Shown here one piece after another: positions 8,778-17,883 of a stretch of 42,723 nt of DNA. Within the stretch, counting starts at the first letter, position 1. Every line of letters starts with the position of its first letter. Below the pieces are notes generated by a model that ran no database searches, was not told the DNA's origin, and worked only from the letters and a program-made list of their open reading frames with translations. A program made the translations under genes and the position numbers. Source of the stretch: Kluyvera intermedia (lineage in GTDB: Bacteria > Pseudomonadota > Gammaproteobacteria > Enterobacterales > Enterobacteriaceae); the NCBI RefSeq assembly GCF_021440345.1, contig NZ_JAKCNS010000018.1, positions 40,544 to 83,266 on the forward strand. Reading direction: 5' to 3'.

Positions 8778-9443
8778 ATGCAGCGTTTTATCGCGAGCCT
8801 GTCTCTTTCTCTACTCTTATTATCAGCAACGGCTCAGGCGGGTATCGTCATGGGCGGTACCCGCGTAATATATGAAGAAGGTAAGCGTGAAGCATCCATG
8901 TCAGTGACAAATGCTGACAGTGCTGTTCCTTATTTAGTGCAATCGTGGGTTGATAATTATTCAGCCACGAAAAACAACGCCCCGCCGTTTATTGTTACGC
9001 CACCACTGTTTCGCCTTGACCCTGAACAAAAAAATGTTCTGCGTATTAACTTTACCGGTGCGACGCTGCCAATGGATCGCGAGTCGGTATTCTGGCTGAA
9101 TGTAAAGAGTATTTCTCCGTCAAATAAAGACGATGCCAATAAACTTCAGGTCAATATTAAGTCGAAGTTCAAAATATTCTATCGACCTAAAAATCTACCC
9201 GGGGATGCCGAAGAGGCATGGCAAAAACTGACTTTCCAGACCCTTGGCTCAAGCCTGGTAGCGCATAACCCAACGCCTTATTTTGTCTCCTTTTTCTCCC
9301 TCTCGGTGGGGAACGAAGAGCTGGATGAACCGGGAATGATCGCACCTTTTAGCAATAAATCATGGCCAGCCCACCATGCAGGCACGGTGAAGTGGCGAGC
9401 GATTAACGATTTCGGCGGTGTTACCGACTTTGCTCAACGCTAA
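8778..9443 (+). CDS. Fimbrial periplasmic chaperone
   Basis: A 221-residue PapD-family chaperone. Signal peptide MQRFIASLSLSLLLLSATAQA, then GIVMGGTRVIYEEGKREASMSV typical of strand A1/B. The family signature is in ESVFWLNVKSISP, followed by the short F1-G1 loop, so it is an FGS chaperone. It caps pilins in the periplasm by donor-strand complementation and delivers them to the usher. The usher gene starts 3 nt after its stop. Confidence 0.95.
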   Translation: MQRFIASLSLSLLLLSATAQAGIVMGGTRVIYEEGKREASMSVTNADSAVPYLVQSWVDNYSATKNNAPPFIVTPPLFRLDPEQKNVLRINFTGATLPMDRESVFWLNVKSISPSNKDDANKLQVNIKSKFKIFYRPKNLPGDAEEAWQKLTFQTLGSSLVAHNPTPYFVSFFSLSVGNEELDEPGMIAPFSNKSWPAHHAGTVKWRAINDFGGVTDFAQR

Positions 9444-9446
9444 ACC

Positions 9447-11975
9447 ATGCTGACTATCACGGTGAAAAAGATGATCTCAGACGCTCAGGGTGATGATGCC
9501 TCCCGCAGCGCCTGCGCGCTCCTGGCCTGCCTGCCAACGGCATTATTGCTGTTGGGATATCAAAACGCTGCGCAGGCGGACGACTATTTTGACCCTGCCG
9601 CGGTGGAGCTTTCCGACCCACAGCAAAAAACTGCCGATTTGCACTATTTCGCCAAATCAGGTGGTCAACAGCCGGGCAGCTACCCGGTTTCTGTGTGGGT
9701 GAATAATGAGCCCGTTGGTCAGGCAACCATTGAGTTTGTTGAGGACAGTGGTGCGTTAAAGCCGCGCCTAACCCCGGCTCAGCTTGCCGAGTATGGCGTG
9801 AATATCAGCGCTTTTCCCGCCTTCAATACGCTGCATGAAGGCGAAACGCTCACGCATATTGAGCGATTTATTCCCGATGCCACCAGTCAGTTTGATTTTG
9901 TGGAGCAGCGGCTCAACCTGAGCATTCCGCAGGCGGCAATGAACCTCCAAAGCCGTGGCTACGTCGATCCGGCCCGCTGGGATGATGGCATTCCGGCGGC
10001 TTTTGTTGACTACAACCTTACCGGCGCGCAAACGCAGCAGACTAACAGCAGCTACCAGTCTAACTATTTGAATTTACGCAGCGGCATCAATCTTGGCGGT
10101 TGGCGGTTACGTAACATTGCCTCGATGCAATATGACAAAACCCGTCGCTGGCGTTCGCAAAGTACCTATCTACAGCATGACGTGCGCGCGCTAAAGAGCC
10201 AGCTGCGAATCGGTGACACTTATACTAGCGGCGATGTTTTCGACAGCGTGCAGTTTCGCGGCGCGCAGTTGATGTCCAATGAGGAGATGCTGCCGGATAG
10301 TCAGCGCGGGTTTGCGCCGATAATTCGCGGTATGGCGCACAGCAATGCCAAAGTCACTGTCTCCCAGCATGGCTACGTTATTTATGAGACGTTTGTCGCC
10401 CCGGGGGCGTTCGCTATTAACGATCTTTATCCCACCGCACAAAGCGGCGACCTTGAAGTCACGGTGAAAGAGAGCGATGGCTCCGAGCGTAAGTTTACCC
10501 AGCCATTTTCCGCCGTGCCGTTTATGCTGCGTCAGGGGCGAATAAAATATAGCGTCAGCATTGGCCGTTTTTACTCCACGCAGTCAGAGACCCGCAGGCC
10601 GCAGTTTATGCAGTCGACGCTGTTCTATGGTTTACCTGCGGATGTAACTTTTTACGGCGGCATGCAGGTGGCAGAGGATTATCAATCCTGGTCAGGTGGG
10701 CTGGGGCGCGGGTTTGGTGAACTGGGCTCGCTGGGCGTGGATTACACCCATGCTATCACCCGCACGCCATCAGAGAAGCGCTACAGCGGGCACTCGGCGC
10801 GCGTGCAGTATCAAAAAAACTTCGCCACCACCGGTACGACACTCAGCCTTGCGAGCTACCGCTATTCTTCCCTCGGTTACTATGATTTTAGCGAGGCCAA
10901 TGCGCTGGAAGGGCGCTATGGAGAAACGGAGAGTAAACGCAGCCGCGAAGAGGTTTCGTTTTCGCAACCGCTAGGGGGAATGGGGAGCGTGTCTGCTTCC
11001 GCCTGGGCACAAACGTACTGGCGCTCACCGCGACGCGATCGCACGGTGCACGTGGGGTTTTACAGCGCGTGGAAAGGGGTTTCCTGGGGGCTGGGCTACT
11101 ACTTCACTCAATCGTCGGAAAATAACAAAACCGACCGTTCTTTGTCTTTTAACATCAATATTCCGCTGGGCGACCTGCTGCCAGACAGCTCCGTCAGCTA
11201 CAGCACCACATCGGATAACAACGGCTACACCTCGCAGCAGGTTTCACTCTATGGCTCGGCGCTGGAGAAAAATAATCTCTACTACAGCGTGCAGCAGGGT
11301 TATGGCAACAACGGGCAGGGCAGCAACAGCGGCGTCTCGCTCGATTATCGCGGTGGCTATGGTGAAGCTCAGCTTGGTTATCAACGGGATAAAACCAGCA
11401 ATCAGGTCAATTGGGGCGCGTCAGGGGCTATTGTCGCTCATCCGCACGGCATTACGTTGGGCCAGTATACCGGCGATAGTTTTGCCATTGTTCGCGCACC
11501 CGGCGCTGACAATGTGGCGATTGAGAACGGTACCGATCTGCACACCGACTGGCGCGGTTACGCCATCGTGCCAACGCTCACGGCCTATCGTAAAAACGAT
11601 ATCAGTCTTGATACCGAATCAATGCCGGACGATACCGATGTTGAACTGCAAGGACAAACGGTGATCCCCGGCGGTGGCGCTATTGTCGAGGCTAATTATC
11701 AGACCCATATCGGCAACCGCGTGCTGTTTACGCTGCGCGGTGCTCGTGGCCCGCTGCCGTTTGGTGCCAGCGCTCAACTGCTGGGTGACGACGGCGCGGC
11801 GTCCGGTATTGTCGCCGATCAGGGGCAGGTTTATCTCAGCGGTATTCCTGAACAGGGGGCGATAGTGGTGCGCTGGGATGTCAGCAACGCTGCGCAGAGC
11901 TGTACCGTCCACTTCCACCTTCCCAGCAATCAACAGCGTAATCCGGTGAAAACGGTGAATGCGGTCTGTTTATAA
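9447..11975 (+). CDS. Fimbrial outer-membrane usher
   Basis: An 842-residue FimD/PapC-family usher, the usual length. Order: atypical N-terminus with a hydrophobic segment (about 22-43, ending NAAQA), periplasmic N-domain (DDYFDPAAVEL onward, chaperone binding), 24-strand pore with plug, and a C-terminal domain with a Cys near the end (VNAVCL). It starts 3 nt after the chaperone stop, without a strong ribosome site, so translation is probably coupled. A second ATG at residue 9 is an alternative start. It forms the pore through which pilins are assembled. Confidence 0.95.
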   Translation: MLTITVKKMISDAQGDDASRSACALLACLPTALLLLGYQNAAQADDYFDPAAVELSDPQQKTADLHYFAKSGGQQPGSYPVSVWVNNEPVGQATIEFVEDSGALKPRLTPAQLAEYGVNISAFPAFNTLHEGETLTHIERFIPDATSQFDFVEQRLNLSIPQAAMNLQSRGYVDPARWDDGIPAAFVDYNLTGAQTQQTNSSYQSNYLNLRSGINLGGWRLRNIASMQYDKTRRWRSQSTYLQHDVRALKSQLRIGDTYTSGDVFDSVQFRGAQLMSNEEMLPDSQRGFAPIIRGMAHSNAKVTVSQHGYVIYETFVAPGAFAINDLYPTAQSGDLEVTVKESDGSERKFTQPFSAVPFMLRQGRIKYSVSIGRFYSTQSETRRPQFMQSTLFYGLPADVTFYGGMQVAEDYQSWSGGLGRGFGELGSLGVDYTHAITRTPSEKRYSGHSARVQYQKNFATTGTTLSLASYRYSSLGYYDFSEANALEGRYGETESKRSREEVSFSQPLGGMGSVSASAWAQTYWRSPRRDRTVHVGFYSAWKGVSWGLGYYFTQSSENNKTDRSLSFNINIPLGDLLPDSSVSYSTTSDNNGYTSQQVSLYGSALEKNNLYYSVQQGYGNNGQGSNSGVSLDYRGGYGEAQLGYQRDKTSNQVNWGASGAIVAHPHGITLGQYTGDSFAIVRAPGADNVAIENGTDLHTDWRGYAIVPTLTAYRKNDISLDTESMPDDTDVELQGQTVIPGGGAIVEANYQTHIGNRVLFTLRGARGPLPFGASAQLLGDDGAASGIVADQGQVYLSGIPEQGAIVVRWDVSNAAQSCTVHFHLPSNQQRNPVKTVNAVCL

Positions 11976-11981
11976 AAGGTC

Positions 11982-13094
11982 ATGAGTATGCTCAGACGTT
12001 ATCGGTTTATTTGTTCTCTTATCCTGCTGATGGCGGCGGTTTGCAGCCCGCGCGTCTGGGCGGAAAACTGTAGCAATACCGTGGGTGAGATGACGATCAA
12101 CACGCAGAATATCCAGTATCTGCCGTCGCTGCCGGTCAATTCGCAGATGTCGCACTCCATGGCGGATAACGGCAGCGGTATTCGTTTTACCTGTGATTTA
12201 CAGGTTCCCGCTGCTGGCTGGAAACGTCTGGTGTATCAGCAGGTTGATACCACTGGTGCGGCGATAGCCATCAACGGCATCCACATTTTTTCCACTAAGC
12301 TAGACGGGCTTGGCTACTCGCTTGGTTTCCAGTGTAACGGTGGGGCGGTGCACTATATTGACGGCAGTTCTTCTCCGGCGGGGAATCAGTCGGCGACCAT
12401 CTGTGACAGTGCGGATATGCCAGCGCTGCTGACGCAAAAAGAGATCGTTATCAAAGCCTACGTCACTTTCTACAAGACCGGCGAAATTCAGTTATCCGGG
12501 GGGAATCATACCAACGTCGATGCGCAGGCACAGATCGGGAAACTGTTTATGGAGCTGTCGTCGGCAACCGGCAACGGCACGACCACGACGGCGCCAACGT
12601 TTCTTGGTCTGTCGGCGCTGAACGTCGATATTGGTGCCAGCGGCAGCTGTCAGGTCACGACGCCGACCATTAACGTCGGGCTTGGCTCGGTGAATAAAAT
12701 GGAGTTTAAAGGCGTGAATACGACCGGCGGTAGCGCCCAGAGCTTTGCGATTCCGGTTTACTGTTCGCAACCGACGGATGTGCGGATTGGTTTCTTTGGC
12801 CTGGAAGTGGGGCCCGGGTTTCCCGATACCCTGGTGCTGACTCAGGTCAGCGGTGCCGCTAGCGGCGTAGGGGTGAAGCTTAGCTACGGCAGTAATCCGG
12901 CTCCGGCACCTGCGGCGGGGACGGCGGTAAAAATAAACGAGGCGACCAATCTTCCATTACTCAAAAAGGTCACGGCCAGCAATGCCGCCAGCGCCGAACG
13001 CATTAATTTCACCGCGCAGTATGTGCAGACAGGAAATTCGGTGGGAGCAGGGATAGCTAACAGCATGGCGACCTTTACGCTGGTATATAACTGA
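11982..13094 (+). CDS. Fimbrial tip adhesin (two-domain)
   Basis: A 370-residue minor fimbrial subunit with signal peptide (RRYRFICSLILLMAAVCSPRVWA) and mature start ENCSNTV. Length and layout are those of a two-domain adhesin: an N-terminal receptor-binding domain (about 28-205) with several cysteines, then a pilin domain (about 208-370) with its own Cys pair (SGSCQV and VYCSQ) and the end FTLVYN. The ATG at 11982 is close to AAAGG; the ATG at 11988 is equally possible. Last gene of the operon. The ligand cannot be predicted; the N-domain is not FimH-like by eye. Confidence 0.88.
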   Translation: MSMLRRYRFICSLILLMAAVCSPRVWAENCSNTVGEMTINTQNIQYLPSLPVNSQMSHSMADNGSGIRFTCDLQVPAAGWKRLVYQQVDTTGAAIAINGIHIFSTKLDGLGYSLGFQCNGGAVHYIDGSSSPAGNQSATICDSADMPALLTQKEIVIKAYVTFYKTGEIQLSGGNHTNVDAQAQIGKLFMELSSATGNGTTTTAPTFLGLSALNVDIGASGSCQVTTPTINVGLGSVNKMEFKGVNTTGGSAQSFAIPVYCSQPTDVRIGFFGLEVGPGFPDTLVLTQVSGAASGVGVKLSYGSNPAPAPAAGTAVKINEATNLPLLKKVTASNAASAERINFTAQYVQTGNSVGAGIANSMATFTLVYN

Positions 13095-13110
13095 GGTCAT
13101 GAGCTTAGGT

Positions 13111-13138
13111 GCCGGATAAGGTCATGTCGTTATCCGGC
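13111..13138. terminator. REP-like palindrome at the end of the fimbrial operon
   Basis: GCCGGATAA (13111-13119) and TTATCCGGC (13130-13138) form a 9-bp stem with a 10-nt loop between convergent genes. The GCCGGATAA arm is like the core of enterobacterial REP elements. No clear T-run, so it may be a REP remnant more than a classical terminator. Confidence 0.5.
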
Positions 13139-13155
13139 CTGCTGATTTGCAGAAG

Positions 13156-14166
13156 CTACTTCACCGGCGGTTGGGCGCGCAAAATGCGAAGCGCCTCGTC
13201 GTGGTTCAGCGGGTAATCAAAGAAGCGTCGATAAAAATCCTGCGTCATCTTCACCATTTCTACGCCGGGAAATAGATTCGGGTGCAGCATTTGCGCCGCC
13301 CATTGGATTTGCAGCGCGCTTTCAGTGCCATAGCGATCCCATGGGAAAACCCCGGCGGGGTTTTGCAATACTTTGCCGTTTTTGACCGCGTTGAGCCCCG
13401 AGAACAATTCCGCATACGGCGAGTCCGCCAGCGAGCCGCAGTTGGCCCCAAGGATAATAACGTCTGGCTGCCAGGCCAGTACCCGCTCCGCTGATACCTC
13501 TTTCATATTGCCTTCAATTCCCTCCGCCGCATTTTTGCCGCCGGCAAGGTTTATCCAGGTATCAATCAACGTATGGCTACCGTCGACCTTCAGGGGTTTT
13601 AGCGATTGAATATGCAGTACGGTAGGGCGTTGTGTCTGAGTCAAATTTTGCGTTTTACGCTGGACGGTATCCAGCGTCGTTTGCAAATACTGGTTGTAGG
13701 CTTTTGCCCGCGCGTGCGCATCGGCAGTGCCTAGCACCTCGGCGGTGGTGGTGACGGATTTCATCAGCGACGGGTAATCGGTAAACGCCATTTCCAGCGT
13801 TGGCAGCCCGGCCTGACGGTAGCTCTGCGCTTTATCGTTGCCCTTTGAGGTAAACACCACGTCTACCCGCTTAGCGAGCAAGCTCTCCGGGTTAAAGGCG
13901 GTGCCGCGAACCTGTAGCGCCTGATTTAACGTTGGCGCGATTTTGAACATCCATGGCTGGCTGTCCGGGTGATTGACGGTGGCGACGATTTTATTCCCCG
14001 CACCCAGCGTCATCAGCACCGAATGGTGGGCGAACCAACCATCGGCGATGGCGTTTACCTGGTCGGGCACGGTAACGGTATGACCGGCATCATCCACCAC
14101 CTGGCGCGAGGCCAGAGTGGGGAAGGCCAGCCACGCGCAGAGCAACCACGCATGGCGACGTTTCAT
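13156..14166 (-). CDS. Periplasmic iron-siderophore ABC transporter binding protein
   Basis: A 336-residue substrate-binding protein of the BtuF/FepB class (Peripla_BP_2). Signal peptide MKRRHAWLLCAWLAFPTLA, then VVDDAGHTVTVPDQVNAIADG, the typical first strand. The helical backbone and the motif WQPDVIILG are clear. It follows the TonB-dependent receptor gene by 12 nt, so the pair probably binds the same siderophore in the periplasm. No cognate permease or ATPase is adjacent; HmuUV downstream is separated and belongs to the heme operon. It must use a permease encoded elsewhere. Confidence 0.9.
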   Translation of the reverse strand: MKRRHAWLLCAWLAFPTLASRQVVDDAGHTVTVPDQVNAIADGWFAHHSVLMTLGAGNKIVATVNHPDSQPWMFKIAPTLNQALQVRGTAFNPESLLAKRVDVVFTSKGNDKAQSYRQAGLPTLEMAFTDYPSLMKSVTTTAEVLGTADAHARAKAYNQYLQTTLDTVQRKTQNLTQTQRPTVLHIQSLKPLKVDGSHTLIDTWINLAGGKNAAEGIEGNMKEVSAERVLAWQPDVIILGANCGSLADSPYAELFSGLNAVKNGKVLQNPAGVFPWDRYGTESALQIQWAAQMLHPNLFPGVEMVKMTQDFYRRFFDYPLNHDEALRILRAQPPVK

Positions 14167-14178
14167 GTTTTGGATTCC

Positions 14179-16308
14179 TTAAAAATCAATCTGCATCGAC
14201 AGTTGTGCCTGACGCGGCGCACCCAATTGGGCACTGGCATTACCTGCACCGGTGTAGCCGGTGAGCGCACCCGGCACCACGTTGGTCCAGTAGCGGCGGT
14301 TAGTCAGGTTGGTGACGTCCAGACGGAAGGTGACTGGGGTACTGAACAGACGCGTGGCATAGCTGCTACCTACATCCACAGTGGTGTAACTGCCAACCCA
14401 GCTGTCGTTAGCGTTATCCGTCGCGCGGCGGCCAACGTAGCGCACGTTGGTATCCACATCGACACCCGGCAACTGTTCAATGCTGTAGACCGCCAGCATG
14501 CTCGCGGTGAAGCGCGGCAGGCCAACGACTTGTTTGCCGTCAGCGGTTTCGCTGGCGGTATCATGCAGGCGCGGATCAAGCCAGCTCGCACCGCCAAACA
14601 GGCGCAAATTGCGGGTGACGTGACCATCGGCCATCAGCTCCAGCCCCCGGTTTTTCTGCGTGCCGTCCTCGGCGAAAATGCCGTCATCGTTGGTATAGGC
14701 AAACGGACGTTTGGCCTGGAATACGGCGGCCGAGAGCATCAGATCGTTGATAGGGGCGTATTTCGCGCCGAATTCAATCTGCTGGCTGCGGTATGGAGAG
14801 AGTACTTCACCTGAATTACTGGCACCCGCCGGGGCGGTATCGCCTTGCTGCATGCTGTCGGCCCAGGTGGTGTAAAGGGTGACATTATCCACGGGCTTAT
14901 ACATCAGGCTGGCAGAACCGCTGGCACCGTTGTCTTTTTTGTCGCTGGTCTGCTTGCCGGTTTTATTGTAGTTACTGACCGTAAACAGGTTTTCGCTACC
15001 GGAAAGCAGCAGGCTCCACTGCGGGCTGAAGTGCAGGGTATCGCTCAGCAGGAAGGCATGCTGCGTGGTGGTCGCGGATTGATAACGGCTGTCAAAATCA
15101 GGATACGGCGGGCGCGGATAAACCGGATTTTCGTCAAGCGATGATTTGCCCAGCGTGAAGGTACCGCCGGCGACCGGGTTGTAGTTCTTCCAGACAAAAC
15201 CGCGTACCCCGGCGCTGATATCGTGACCCAGCCAGCCGGTGTCAACGCTACCGGTGAGGTTTGCCATATAGCTGTTGATGGTAAAACGGCTGGCCGCTGA
15301 GTTTGAGGTGGTGGTGGTGTAGTGGCCGCGATTGTCGGTCAGCGTGTTGGTGACGGTGGTGGACTCACGGTCGGCTATCTGGCGCAGCACGCCAACGTCG
15401 AGCAGCCAGTTGCCGTCAAAATCATGTTTGATGTGCAGGCTGGCGGTGCTGGTTTCGTCGTCATTCCCGGCGTAGCTCTGGCCGTAGTTTGCTTTAGTTG
15501 GGTCCAGCGGCGAAGGGAAGTGCACGCCTTTTGCTAGCGCAAAGGAGCCGGGCATGCCTTTCTCATAGTAGTGGTAGTAGCTGAAATTGCTCTCCAGCAC
15601 CGTTTTGTCGGTGAGCTGGAAGTCTAGCCCCAGGCTCGCCAACTGGCGGCGTTTGTGGCTACCGCTGGTGTAGCCGTGGCCTTCGTCATTGAGCAGATTG
15701 AGACGGTATTTCACGCGATCGCCGTCATCGATAGGGCCGCTGAAGTCCATGGCGGTGAGCGTGCCGTTACCGGTACTCGCCCCTACGGTCACCCGGTGTA
15801 GCGGGGTATCGGTCGGGCGTTTGGAGACCAGGTTAAACATCCCGGCCGGGTTTGCGGGGCCATATAGCGAACCGGCGAGCCCGCTTAACACTTCTACGCT
15901 CTGGAATTGCTCGGCGGCGTATTCGGTCGTAGAGACGGCGTTCAGGCCATCAATCATGTGATTTTGTACCACGCTGCCCTGCATACCGCGGGTTTGCGGA
16001 CGAACCCCATCACCCTGTACGGAAGGCATATAGCGGTACACATCTTTCACACTTTTGAGCTGCTGCTGGCTTATCAGCGGCGCTGACAAGGTTTGTACTG
16101 ACCACGGAACATCAATCAATGCGCGTTTGCCAAGGCTACCCAGCGTGGCCTGCTTTTCTGCGGCCGGCGTCTCTGCGGAGGCGCTGCTGTTGCTTGCGGT
16201 ATCGGCAGAGACGACCATCGTCTCTTCGGCATAGCCGGGTTTGCTGATTGCCAGACACGAAAAAGCCAGCAACCCCGTGGCGAACGGAAGTTTTTTATTG
16301 TTAAACAT
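14179..16308 (-). CDS. TonB-dependent siderophore receptor
   Basis: A 709-residue outer-membrane receptor. Signal peptide MFNNKKLPFATGLLAFSCLAISKPGYA, TonB box in EETMVVSA, plug domain (about 50-165; TRGMQGSVVQNHMIDGLN, LSGLAGSLYGPANPAGMFNLVSKRP), then a 22-strand barrel ending in phenylalanine (QIDF). It imports a ferric siderophore, most likely a hydroxamate or catecholate of the FhuE/FoxA/FcuA group, but which one is not clear. The start is taken as the ATG at 16308; four codons upstream is an in-frame TTG. No strong ribosome site or convincing Fur box is visible upstream. Confidence 0.93.
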   Translation of the reverse strand: MFNNKKLPFATGLLAFSCLAISKPGYAEETMVVSADTASNSSASAETPAAEKQATLGSLGKRALIDVPWSVQTLSAPLISQQQLKSVKDVYRYMPSVQGDGVRPQTRGMQGSVVQNHMIDGLNAVSTTEYAAEQFQSVEVLSGLAGSLYGPANPAGMFNLVSKRPTDTPLHRVTVGASTGNGTLTAMDFSGPIDDGDRVKYRLNLLNDEGHGYTSGSHKRRQLASLGLDFQLTDKTVLESNFSYYHYYEKGMPGSFALAKGVHFPSPLDPTKANYGQSYAGNDDETSTASLHIKHDFDGNWLLDVGVLRQIADRESTTVTNTLTDNRGHYTTTTSNSAASRFTINSYMANLTGSVDTGWLGHDISAGVRGFVWKNYNPVAGGTFTLGKSSLDENPVYPRPPYPDFDSRYQSATTTQHAFLLSDTLHFSPQWSLLLSGSENLFTVSNYNKTGKQTSDKKDNGASGSASLMYKPVDNVTLYTTWADSMQQGDTAPAGASNSGEVLSPYRSQQIEFGAKYAPINDLMLSAAVFQAKRPFAYTNDDGIFAEDGTQKNRGLELMADGHVTRNLRLFGGASWLDPRLHDTASETADGKQVVGLPRFTASMLAVYSIEQLPGVDVDTNVRYVGRRATDNANDSWVGSYTTVDVGSSYATRLFSTPVTFRLDVTNLTNRRYWTNVVPGALTGYTGAGNASAQLGAPRQAQLSMQIDF

Positions 16309-16487
16309 TTTTAAATTCAATTTGTTAGCGGAAAGACTGGTGGCAACCGAGTTACCATCTACGCATGAGGGGAACAGCTATTATTATTTGTGTGATGAAT
16401 ATGATGAGAGCATTCGTTATGTATGTCAATATACAGCGAGGTGGTAGGTGGTGAGCGCTAAGTGGGCAGTATGGCGATTAAAAATAA

Positions 16488-16517
16488 AAAAAGCCGGATG
16501 TTTCCATCCGGCTTTTT
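16488..16517. terminator. Bidirectional terminator after the 11-residue-repeat gene
   Basis: A 13-bp stem (left arm 16488-16500, right arm 16505-16517, core GCCGGATG/CATCCGGC) with a TTTC loop, flanked by A-runs and T-runs on both sides. It ends the leftward transcript of the gene at 16536 and lies upstream of the siderophore receptor. Confidence 0.9.
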
Positions 16518-16535
16518 ACGATAAAGAACAGGGGA

Positions 16536-16991
16536 TTACTCGCTAATTTTCTTCTCGAGCGAGTCGGCACCTTCTTTGGTTTTATCCCAGCCTTCCTGAG
16601 CGCCTTTTTTGGTGGCATCCCACCCTTTTTGGGAGGTCTCTTTGGTTTTATCCCAACCTTTCTGGGCGCCATCTTTGGTCTTATCCCAGCCTTTCTGCGT
16701 CCCTTCTTTGGTGGCGTTCCACCCTTTCTCGGTGCCTTCTTTGGTTTTGTGCCAGGTTTTCTGTGCGCCTTCGCTGACCTGACTGCCTACGCTGTCACTT
16801 TTATCTTCCGCGGCGTGCTTAGATTTCAGCTTCAGCTCTTCGCCCTGGTTTTGTGCCTGATGCAGTTTCTCTTTTGCCGTATTCGCGTTTTCTTGCGCGG
16901 CGGCAACCGTAGCGTCAGTTGCGTGTGTGGTCGCAGCAAAAACAGGAGAAGCCAGCAGAAGGACGGATAGTGCAATAGTTGTTTTTTTCAT
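16536..16991 (-). CDS. Exported LEA-like protein with Trp-containing 11-residue repeats
   Basis: A 151-residue protein with a signal peptide (MKKTTIALSVLLLASPVFA) and a very hydrophilic, helix-forming mature chain. Residues about 70-141 consist of six 11-residue units of the form KTKEGxQKGWD. Tryptophans fall at 80, 91, 102, 113, 124 and 135, exactly 11 apart. The KTKEG core and 11-mer phase are like group-3 LEA proteins and synuclein-type lipid-binding helices. A periplasmic stress or membrane-surface role is an inference; I do not recognise a named enterobacterial gene. GAGGAAG precedes the ATG; an intrinsic terminator follows. Confidence 0.85.
   Translation of the reverse strand: MKKTTIALSVLLLASPVFAATTHATDATVAAAQENANTAKEKLHQAQNQGEELKLKSKHAAEDKSDSVGSQVSEGAQKTWHKTKEGTEKGWNATKEGTQKGWDKTKDGAQKGWDKTKETSQKGWDATKKGAQEGWDKTKEGADSLEKKISE
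16569..16784 (-). repeat. Six 33-bp coding repeats
   Basis: The DNA coding for the 11-residue units forms imperfect 33-bp tandem repeats, with recurring text CTTTGGT and TTATCCCA on the plus strand. They stay in frame and vary mainly at third positions and at the variable residue. This is a protein repeat, not a CRISPR or an intergenic satellite. Confidence 0.9.
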
Positions 16992-17089
16992 AATACTTCC
17001 TCATCAGTTAGTGAGCGTTAGAAAGAATGGCATACACCAACGGATGAGGCTTTAGGAATAAACTGTAATTGAATCATTGTGTTCCAAAT

Positions 17090-17108
17090 GGGGTCGTCAG
17101 CCGACCCC
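17090..17108 (-). terminator. Weak terminator-like hairpin after hmuV
   Basis: GGGGTCG (17090-17096) and CGACCCC (17102-17108) form a 7-bp GC stem with a 5-nt loop, 7 nt beyond the hmuV stop. On the minus strand only a short U-poor tail (ATTTGG) follows, so termination may be incomplete. Confidence 0.5.
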
Positions 17109-17115
17109 GCGGATG

Positions 17116-17883
17116 CTATCGATCAAGCATAATTAACGGTGCATTATCAGGGGCGTGGGCGACGCTGATTTCGGCCAGGTAAAGGTTTCTCAACGCAGAT
17201 TCCGTGAGCACCTCCTGCGGCGTTCCGTTGTCCACAATCTGACCTTTTTCTAACAAGATGATGCGGTCAGCGTAGCGGGCCGCCAGGTTCAAATCATGCA
17301 GCACGCAGCAGACGTTGAACTGCCGTTCTTGCACTAATTGACGCAGCAGGCGAAACAGATGCTGCTGGTGGTGGATATCCAGCGCCGAGGTGGGTTCATC
17401 CAAAAAAAGCCACTTCGGCGACGGGTCCGGTTCCCAAAGCTGGACCAATAAACGCGCCAGCTGCACCCGCTGCTGCTCGCCGCCGGAGAGATGGCGATAG
17501 TCGCGGGAAGCCAGTTCGCTACAGCCGCACAGTGCCATGATGTGTTCGGTTTCATCGCGCGGGTTGCGGGTACGGTGCGGGTGTCGGCCCATGCGTACCA
17601 CTTCCATCACGCTAAAAGGGAACGCCATATGGCAATTCTGGCGCATCACCGCACGCGTTTTGGCCAGTTCGGCGGTAGGCCAGTCGCCTAGCGGGCGTCC
17701 GAACAGTGAGCAGTGGCCGCTATCCGGCTGGAGATAACCGGTTAGCTGGCGCAGCAGCGTCGATTTTCCCGCGCCGTTCGGCCCGAGGATAGCCACGATT
17801 TCACCACCGGGCAGCGTCAGAGAAACGTTATTGGTCAGGCGACGCCCGTTGATGCTGAAGGTCAAATTTTGGGCATCAATCAT
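17116..17883 (-). CDS. hmuV: Heme ABC transporter ATPase HmuV
   Basis: The 255-residue ATPase energises heme import through the HmuU-type permease. Walker A GPNGAGKS is at 34-41, the signature [16 protein letters not shown] is in the middle, and Walker [13 protein letters not shown] follows. The start is the ATG at 17883, which overlaps the permease stop (ATGA). A longer frame without a ribosome site is rejected. Last gene of the heme operon. Confidence 0.95.
   Translation of the reverse strand: MIDAQNLTFSINGRRLTNNVSLTLPGGEIVAILGPNGAGKSTLLRQLTGYLQPDSGHCSLFGRPLGDWPTAELAKTRAVMRQNCHMAFPFSVMEVVRMGRHPHRTRNPRDETEHIMALCGCSELASRDYRHLSGGEQQRVQLARLLVQLWEPDPSPKWLFLDEPTSALDIHHQQHLFRLLRQLVQERQFNVCCVLHDLNLAARYADRIILLEKGQIVDNGTPQEVLTESALRNLYLAEISVAHAPDNAPLIMLDR

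Noticed and set aside
13969-14814. 281-codon plus-strand frame
   Set aside because: Entirely antisense to the binding-protein and receptor genes, with no ribosome site and histidine/glycine-rich shadow composition.
16381-16430. Fur box upstream of the siderophore receptor
   Set aside because: Best alignment matches only about half of the 19-bp consensus.
16569-16784. 33-bp tandem repeats as a CRISPR array
   Set aside because: Contiguous, without spacers, in frame, and encoding an 11-residue protein repeat.
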